From: Nitrospiraceae bacterium
Lineage (GTDB): Bacteria; Nitrospirota; Nitrospiria; Nitrospirales; Nitrospiraceae
Assembly (NCBI GenBank): GCA_025934615.1
Contig: JAICXS010000043.1
Span: 1 to 9,685 of the forward strand
Length of the DNA stretch: 9,685 bases
Direction of reading: 5' to 3'
Shown: positions 5,739 through 9,685 of the stretch, piece after piece
How positions within the stretch are numbered: position 1 is the stretch's first letter
How the letters are laid out: every line of letters starts with the position of its first letter
The notes under the pieces: generated by a model
Told to the model about the DNA's origin: nothing
The model's input: the letters and a program-made list of their open reading frames with translations, nothing else
Database searches by the model: none
Made by a program: the position numbers and the translations under genes

Positions 5739-6644
5739 ATGCCGATCCGTCGATCTTCTGCGACTATATTCCGTGATCCTGCCTCCCTGATGATTCCGCG
5801 ACCACTGGTCGCTAAGCTGATGCGATTGTACGATTACGCTGATCCTCGGCAGCCGGAGCGAATGATCCGCGGGTACGATCGATCACATGCCATACGAACG
5901 GCTCGGATGTCCGCCGCGGTTGCGACTCGATTAGGGCATCCGCCAGAGCGAGTTACTCAATATCAAATTGCCTGCTTGTTGCATGATTTGGGTCGGGCCG
6001 GATTGGATCGTCGATTGTTCGGCGCGATTTGGTCGTGGGCGAAACAGCATGGGATTCCAACAAGACCAAGAGAATGGCGCACCGTCCATCCCGAAACACG
6101 GTACGGCCGCGAGACGGAGGCGTTTTGGAAGCTCTATGCGCCGGCATTGAAAGAGGCGGGTGTACCTATTGATGACTGGGCGCGCGAGCAGGTCGAGATG
6201 CGATTGGGCTATGCACGCCGGCTGGCGCGCCGGCTCCAGGCCATCAAGCCCACGTTGCGGCAATTAGCCGTTCGGTGGGAATCGTGGATGGGGTTGGTCA
6301 TGCTCTACTATTACTATCCGGAAAAGCTCAAGGGAGCGGCGCCATGGGTCCGTCAATTGGCGGAGGTACTCGTCGCCTGTGAGCAGTTCGAGGCGTACAG
6401 CAATCACCGGCGGGGCGCCGACTACTACACGCGTCAGCGTGAAACCGTCGACGAAGCGGTGAGCTATCTGGCGAAGTTGCGTCTGGAAGGTATCTTAAGC
6501 GACGCGGTGATGGATGCGCTCGTCTCGCTCGCGAGCGAAGGCGAATTCGATCACATCCTGAAGGAGGCGCGGGGGACGGCGCTCACAGTAAGAGAAAAAC
6601 AATTTTTACGGGCGCTGGCATCTGGAGAATTGCCATGCCGGTAA
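5739..6644 (+). CDS. HD-domain protein, degenerate relative of HD-GYP
   Basis: With ATG 5739 the protein has 301 residues. His50 (YDRSHAIRTARM) and the His82-Asp83 pair (ACLLHDLGRAGLD) are the first HD-domain metal ligands, and His117 in HPETRYG recalls the HD-GYP HPxxG motif. The later HHExxDGxGYP motif is replaced by YYYYPEKLKG (190-199), and the usual VADxFDA is ACEQFEA (213-219), with both Asp changed to Glu. So it looks derived from the HD-GYP cyclic-di-GMP phosphodiesterases but without the GYP signature; phosphohydrolase activity on another substrate, or a non-catalytic role, is possible. No signal peptide or membrane segment is seen. The frame opens upstream at TTG 5637; I prefer ATG 5739 because a promoter lies just before it. 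ATG 5790 is a further alternative. The 3' end overlaps yjbQ by 10 nt, a sign of one operon. Confidence 0.75.
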   Translation: MPIRRSSATIFRDPASLMIPRPLVAKLMRLYDYADPRQPERMIRGYDRSHAIRTARMSAAVATRLGHPPERVTQYQIACLLHDLGRAGLDRRLFGAIWSWAKQHGIPTRPREWRTVHPETRYGRETEAFWKLYAPALKEAGVPIDDWAREQVEMRLGYARRLARRLQAIKPTLRQLAVRWESWMGLVMLYYYYPEKLKGAAPWVRQLAEVLVACEQFEAYSNHRRGADYYTRQRETVDEAVSYLAKLRLEGILSDAVMDALVSLASEGEFDHILKEARGTALTVREKQFLRALASGELPCR

Positions 6645-7057
6645 CCAGCATTCCTATCCGCCTCGATATGAAAGGAGCGACACAGGTCGAAAATATTACC
6701 GCGCACGTTCAGAAGGCGCTGGAGAGTACCGGGCTGACGGCCGGCATCGTCACCGTCTTTATCCGGCACACCACCGCATCGGTCATGATCATTGAAGATG
6801 AGCCCGGTATCCGAGCCGACACGAAATCGTTTTGGGATCGCCTGATTCCCGCGGATCCTACCTTGCAACACAACACGCGCAATGCCGGAGAAGATAATGG
6901 GCACAGCCATCTCCGGGGCCAGCTCCAAGGTCCATCGATCGTCATTCCATTTACGGATCGAGCACTCCTGTTGGGGATGTGGCAGCAGATTGTCGTGGTC
7001 GATTTCGATACGCGTGCGCGTATGCGCGAACTGATCGTGCAAATTCTCGGCGAATAG
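6635..7057 (+). CDS. yjbQ: YjbQ / UPF0047 family protein
   Basis: A complete 140-residue member of the UPF0047 (YjbQ) family. His45 in IRHTTASV, EDEPGIRAD (54-62), His79-Asn80, and GEDNGHSHLRGQLQG (85-99, with His90 and His92) are the family's conserved, probably active-site residues; DFDTRARMRELIVQILG closes the protein. The family is often labelled secondary thiamine-phosphate synthase because E. coli YjbQ can give weak ThiE-like activity; the main physiological role is still uncertain. The start ATG 6635 has GGAG (6624-6627) at 7-nt spacing, lying inside the end of the HD-domain gene, so the two are translated from one transcript. No other thiamine genes are in the window. Confidence 0.93.
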   Translation: MPVTSIPIRLDMKGATQVENITAHVQKALESTGLTAGIVTVFIRHTTASVMIIEDEPGIRADTKSFWDRLIPADPTLQHNTRNAGEDNGHSHLRGQLQGPSIVIPFTDRALLLGMWQQIVVVDFDTRARMRELIVQILGE

Positions 7058-7426
7058 CTTATCCTTATCTTTCTCTGAGACCTTCCCGTCACTCTAAATA
7101 TCAAGCACAGCGGAGCGAGGATTGTTACGGCGAATCCCTGTCATCAGACAGTGGTCCGTTTGCCAAATCGGCGTTTCGACCTATACTTATAGCCGGGTTG
7201 GGATATTCCTCATCAATCAGATGAATAAATGGGTCGGCAGCAGATCGCCGCGCTTGATTGAAATCAATAGATAAAAGCCGCCCGCTTCTTTCTCCTCCCA
7301 ACGATTCTAGTCGGCACCATGGCCTCTTGTGAAGACATCGCATTTATTGCCGGCGTTATTCCCATCAGTTCACCTTCCGCTGTGAGCCCACCGTTCTCAA
7401 TACCAAAAAATGGTGCCAATGGAAGC
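7058..7426 (+). other. Gap between yjbQ and the YaiO-like gene
   Basis: No convincing terminator follows yjbQ. The gap holds small dyads: CTGTC-ATCA-GACAG (7138-7151), TCATC-AATCA-GATGA (7210-7224) and TTGATT-GA-AATCAA (7254-7267), plus a promoter candidate. The frame of the next gene opens at ATG 7319, but residues from 7319 to 7426 are not signal-like and I treat them as leader. A minus-strand frame at 7264-7464 has no recognisable protein features. Confidence 0.4.
7160..7187 (+). promoter_or_regulatory. Candidate sigma70 promoter for the YaiO-like gene
   Basis: TTGCCA (7160-7165) and TATACT (7182-7187), with a 16-nt spacer, fit a sigma70-like promoter. Start of transcription would be near 7194, leaving a long leader of about 125 nt (to ATG 7319) or 230 nt (to ATG 7427). 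The dyad TTGATT-GA-AATCAA lies in this leader. Confidence 0.38.
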
Positions 7427-9298
7427 ATGAATCGGTCTTCCTGGTTACCGCGACCAGGTTCCATTTATCATCATAGTCAGTGCTGCTTCCTTGTGACGCT
7501 CGTGATCCTATTCCTATCCGGTATCGTCGCCTCGCCCGCTCTATCCGCAGAGACCCAGAGCCCTGCTCCGCGCCGCATCCTCGAAAGTGCGAAGCGGTTC
7601 GAGGCGCAGCAACGGTATCCCGAGGCGATCGCGGCCTATCGTCATTATCTTCTTCTCAAACCCGAAGATGACGAGGCTCGGAGCATGTTTGCGAAGTTGC
7701 TGTCCTGGCAAGGCAAGTATGAGGAAGCGGGGTCGATTTACCGCGACATCCTCAAGCGACACCCTATCGATCTGGAGATTCAAACGGCTTTAGCACGCGT
7801 GCTGTCCTGGCAAAAACGGTTCGATGACGCGCGGCAGATGTATGAGGCCATTTTGCAGGAAGATCCGAGCCAGTTGGATGCCAGGAGTGGCTTGGCCGAT
7901 GTCTTGTTTTGGAGCGGGCGGAGTCGCGATGCGTTGCCCTATTATGAACAGGTCTTCGCCTCCCGCCATGACGCTGAGACCGGTAAACGGATTGATGCAA
8001 TTAAAGCAGAATTGTCGCCGTCCTCCGCACGGTCCTCCACAGTGGCCGCTGTCGAGACACGCGAGGGGCACCGCCAGGCACAATCGAATTCTCTGGCGGC
8101 AACCCTCCTTAAGGAGGCTCGCAAGCTAGAGAGCGAAAAGCGTTCTGCAGAGGCCATCGACGCCTATCGGGGCTATCTCATCCAGCATCCCGACGACGAT
8201 GTCGGACGAGCGGCTTTGGCGAGGCTGCTGGCTTGGGATGAGCATCATGCCGAGGCCGTCGCTCTCTATCGGGACATTCTACTTCGACATCCCACCGATC
8301 TCGATGTCCGGATTGCTCTCGCGCTGACGCTGTCCTGGCAGAAACACTTTGAGGACGCGCGGCAGGTCTATGAGCACATTCTACAGGAACATCCCGCTAA
8401 TCGAGAGGCGAGTAAAGGACTGGCGGACGTCATGTTTTGGCAGGGGGAGCGTGCAAACGCGCTTGCGCGGTACGAGTTGCTCTATGCCGACCAGCCGGAT
8501 CCGGAGATCGCTCGGCAGATCAAGGCCGTGACCGAAGAGCTCGCTGCCTCTCCGCGAGCACCCGTCGGCAAAAGTGTGACCGACTTAAGCCTGCCCTACC
8601 GCAATTATGCCAAGATCGGCTATGGCCACTATTCGTATACGAAGGGTATCCCCGATGAGCGGAACGTATTGGTAGAGGCGGGGACCGCGTTGGGAAATAA
8701 AACACTGATCGCGAGAGTGGAGGCGTTGAATAGGTTCGGATTTCACGACACCCCGGTATCAGGTGAATTCTACAGTCCGCTGTGGACTCGAGCTTGGGGC
8801 TATATCGGGGCGCAAGCCACCGCGAATCCGAGCTTTGCACCAAACTATTCGGCCGTCACCGAAGTGGTCCAAGGCCTTGGTGCCGTGCATTCGGCCTTAT
8901 CTGCGGCCGAACTATCATTTGGGTATCGCCACTTGTTGTTCAAGAAAGACAATATCGATCTCTTGTTGCCGGGACTGACTGTGTACTTTCCATACAATGT
9001 CTGGCTCACGGAGAAACTCTATTACGTGCCCGATACGGGTTCGATTACCCTGGCCTCGCAGTTGACCTGGCGGCCTCGGGACCGACTGCAGTTCTTCGCC
9101 TCCGGCGCATTTGGGACATCGGGAGAGCGGATCGTCGCGACGCAAGACTTCACCCGCGTCCAGAGCCGTATCATACAGGGAGGCGTCACCTTTCCGCTGA
9201 CACGCCGCCTGTCGGCGGAAGCGGCGGGGTATTACGAGGACCGCGGTATTCTCTACGTCAGGCGCGGTGGGCTGATTAACCTGATTGTGCATTGGTAA
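7427..9298 (+). CDS. TPR protein with C-terminal YaiO-type outer-membrane beta-barrel
   Basis: With ATG 7427 the protein has 623 residues. Residues 1-41 form a signal peptide (Arg-containing start, hydrophobic FLVTLVILFLSGIVA, likely cut after ALSA). Residues 51-199 and 227-375 are two homologous blocks of TPR motifs with repeated LLSWQGKY-, VLSWQKRF- and VLFWSGR-like cores, on the periplasmic side. Residues about 390-623 are rich in alternating aromatic and polar residues and end in LINLIVHW; a C-terminal aromatic residue is the usual signal for outer-membrane barrel assembly. This TPR plus barrel design resembles YaiO and, more broadly, PgaA/BcsC-type exopolysaccharide export proteins. So it probably forms or assists an envelope port for a polysaccharide, which is inference. 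The start is uncertain: ATG 7319 is in frame but would place 36 atypical residues before the signal peptide, and neither start has a good Shine-Dalgarno. The next gene begins 4 nt after its stop. Confidence 0.85.
   Translation: MNRSSWLPRPGSIYHHSQCCFLVTLVILFLSGIVASPALSAETQSPAPRRILESAKRFEAQQRYPEAIAAYRHYLLLKPEDDEARSMFAKLLSWQGKYEEAGSIYRDILKRHPIDLEIQTALARVLSWQKRFDDARQMYEAILQEDPSQLDARSGLADVLFWSGRSRDALPYYEQVFASRHDAETGKRIDAIKAELSPSSARSSTVAAVETREGHRQAQSNSLAATLLKEARKLESEKRSAEAIDAYRGYLIQHPDDDVGRAALARLLAWDEHHAEAVALYRDILLRHPTDLDVRIALALTLSWQKHFEDARQVYEHILQEHPANREASKGLADVMFWQGERANALARYELLYADQPDPEIARQIKAVTEELAASPRAPVGKSVTDLSLPYRNYAKIGYGHYSYTKGIPDERNVLVEAGTALGNKTLIARVEALNRFGFHDTPVSGEFYSPLWTRAWGYIGAQATANPSFAPNYSAVTEVVQGLGAVHSALSAAELSFGYRHLLFKKDNIDLLLPGLTVYFPYNVWLTEKLYYVPDTGSITLASQLTWRPRDRLQFFASGAFGTSGERIVATQDFTRVQSRIIQGGVTFPLTRRLSAEAAGYYEDRGILYVRRGGLINLIVHW
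7577..8023 (+). repeat. TPR block, copy 1 of internal duplication
   Basis: This encodes residues 51-199 of the YaiO-like protein. It aligns without gaps over 149 residues to copy 2 (8105-8551), with about 73 identical positions by hand count, highest around YRDILxRHP and LSWQKxFxDARQ. Confidence 0.8.
8105..8551 (+). repeat. TPR block, copy 2 of internal duplication
   Basis: This encodes residues 227-375 of the YaiO-like protein, the second copy of the 149-residue block. The two copies are separated by a 27-residue Ser/Ala/Arg/Glu/Gln-rich linker. The first bases hold a perfect 12-bp palindrome, CTCCTTAAGGAG (8105-8116), within the coding sequence. Confidence 0.8.
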
Positions 9299-9302
9299 TG
9301 GC

Positions 9303-9685
9303 ATGCAGACGCTACGCGGCCGTCTGATTATCGGAATGACGATCGTCCTCAGTACGGCCGTATTCTTCAGTTGGCTGGGGTCGCATCCTGAGTCGCGTAC
9401 CGGGACCGTGCCGGCCGATGCAATGTACGTCTTTCAGGGTGTTATTGGTCCTGCTGGCGTGACGTCGGTGCAAGCCCCGGTTGCGGCCACTTGGACTCGG
9501 TCTGCTCAGGGGGCGCGCACCCGCCTGGCGGTCCTGTTGACCGATCCATCGTCCGCCTGGCTCGGTCTCGTACACGGATTGAAGACGATCGGCATCCCCT
9601 TTGTCATTACACAAGACTATGCCGAAGCGCTCACACACCATGTCGTGCTCGTGTATCCGGAAATTTCGGGGGTCGTGCTGAAGCC
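9303..9685 (+). CDS. Signal-anchored protein downstream of the YaiO-like gene (5' part)
   Basis: The frame is open from ATG 9303 to the end of the window, 127 complete codons. Residues about 8-24 (LIIGMTIVLSTAVFFSW) are a signal peptide or membrane anchor after a short Arg-containing start. The following part includes TRLAVLLTDPSSAWLGLVHG, then LKTIGIPFVITQDYAEALTHH and VVLVYPEISG, with alternating hydrophobic strands and helices as in an alpha/beta fold. This recalls the N-terminal region of some secreted polysaccharide-processing proteins (deacetylase type), but the deciding domain lies outside the window, so the function is not assigned. It starts 4 nt after the stop of the YaiO-like gene, so it is very probably cotranscribed and acts with it at the envelope. 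There is no strong Shine-Dalgarno, which fits translational coupling. Confidence 0.75.
   Translation, partial: MQTLRGRLIIGMTIVLSTAVFFSWLGSHPESRTGTVPADAMYVFQGVIGPAGVTSVQAPVAATWTRSAQGARTRLAVLLTDPSSAWLGLVHGLKTIGIPFVITQDYAEALTHHVVLVYPEISGVVLK

Noticed and set aside
6551..7042. 163-codon minus-strand frame opposite yjbQ
   Set aside because: yjbQ shows all family motifs on the plus strand; the antisense frame has no recognisable features.
7319..7426. N-terminal extension of the YaiO-like protein from ATG 7319
   Set aside because: The 36 extra residues would precede a clear signal peptide and lack charge or motif features; kept only as an alternative start.

Overview
The window reads as ordinary chromosomal DNA of a diderm (Gram-negative type) bacterium. 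The diderm evidence is a predicted lipoprotein and a predicted outer-membrane beta-barrel protein ending in Trp. The protein sequences (GatA, the DUF948 protein, YaiO-like protein with tetratricopeptide repeats (TPR)) and the moderate-to-high G+C look most like Nitrospirota (Nitrospira-like) to me. This is an impression from sequence style, not a database result. I see no rRNA, tRNA, CRISPR array, integrase or insertion sequence.

Layout: (1) 1-2216, plus strand: the 3' end of gatA (Glu/Asp-tRNA amidotransferase subunit A), a GCTGA-word-rich imperfect hairpin, a small membrane-anchored DUF948 protein, and a typical 2-Cys peroxiredoxin (ahpC). (2) 2256-4611, minus strand: two separately spaced genes. 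One is a Pro-rich protein with a DpnII/MboI-like PD-(D/E)XK domain whose catalytic acidic residue seems to be lost. The other is a coiled-coil lipoprotein. (3) 4666-5640, plus strand: a decayed-looking patch. It holds a tiny ORF with a strong ribosome site, a DUF1566 (Lcl-like) secreted protein broken by one frameshift, and a YeaO-like DUF488 protein whose C-terminal core is shortened. (4) 5700-7057, plus strand: a good sigma70-type promoter placed so close to the first ATG that the mRNA may be leaderless. It drives a degenerate HD-GYP-like protein whose gene overlaps a complete yjbQ (UPF0047) gene. (5) 7160-9685, plus strand: a promoter, a large TPR plus YaiO-type outer-membrane barrel protein built from an internal duplication, and the start of a signal-anchored protein that runs off the window. 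This last pair probably works at the cell envelope, most likely in exopolysaccharide export or modification.

I did not find a clear new multi-gene system. The points most worth a second look are the nuclease-like protein with an Ile in place of the catalytic Glu, the frameshifted DUF1566 gene with the neighbouring shortened DUF488 gene, the likely leaderless HD/yjbQ operon with an HD-GYP-derived protein, and the 149-residue duplication in the YaiO-like protein.
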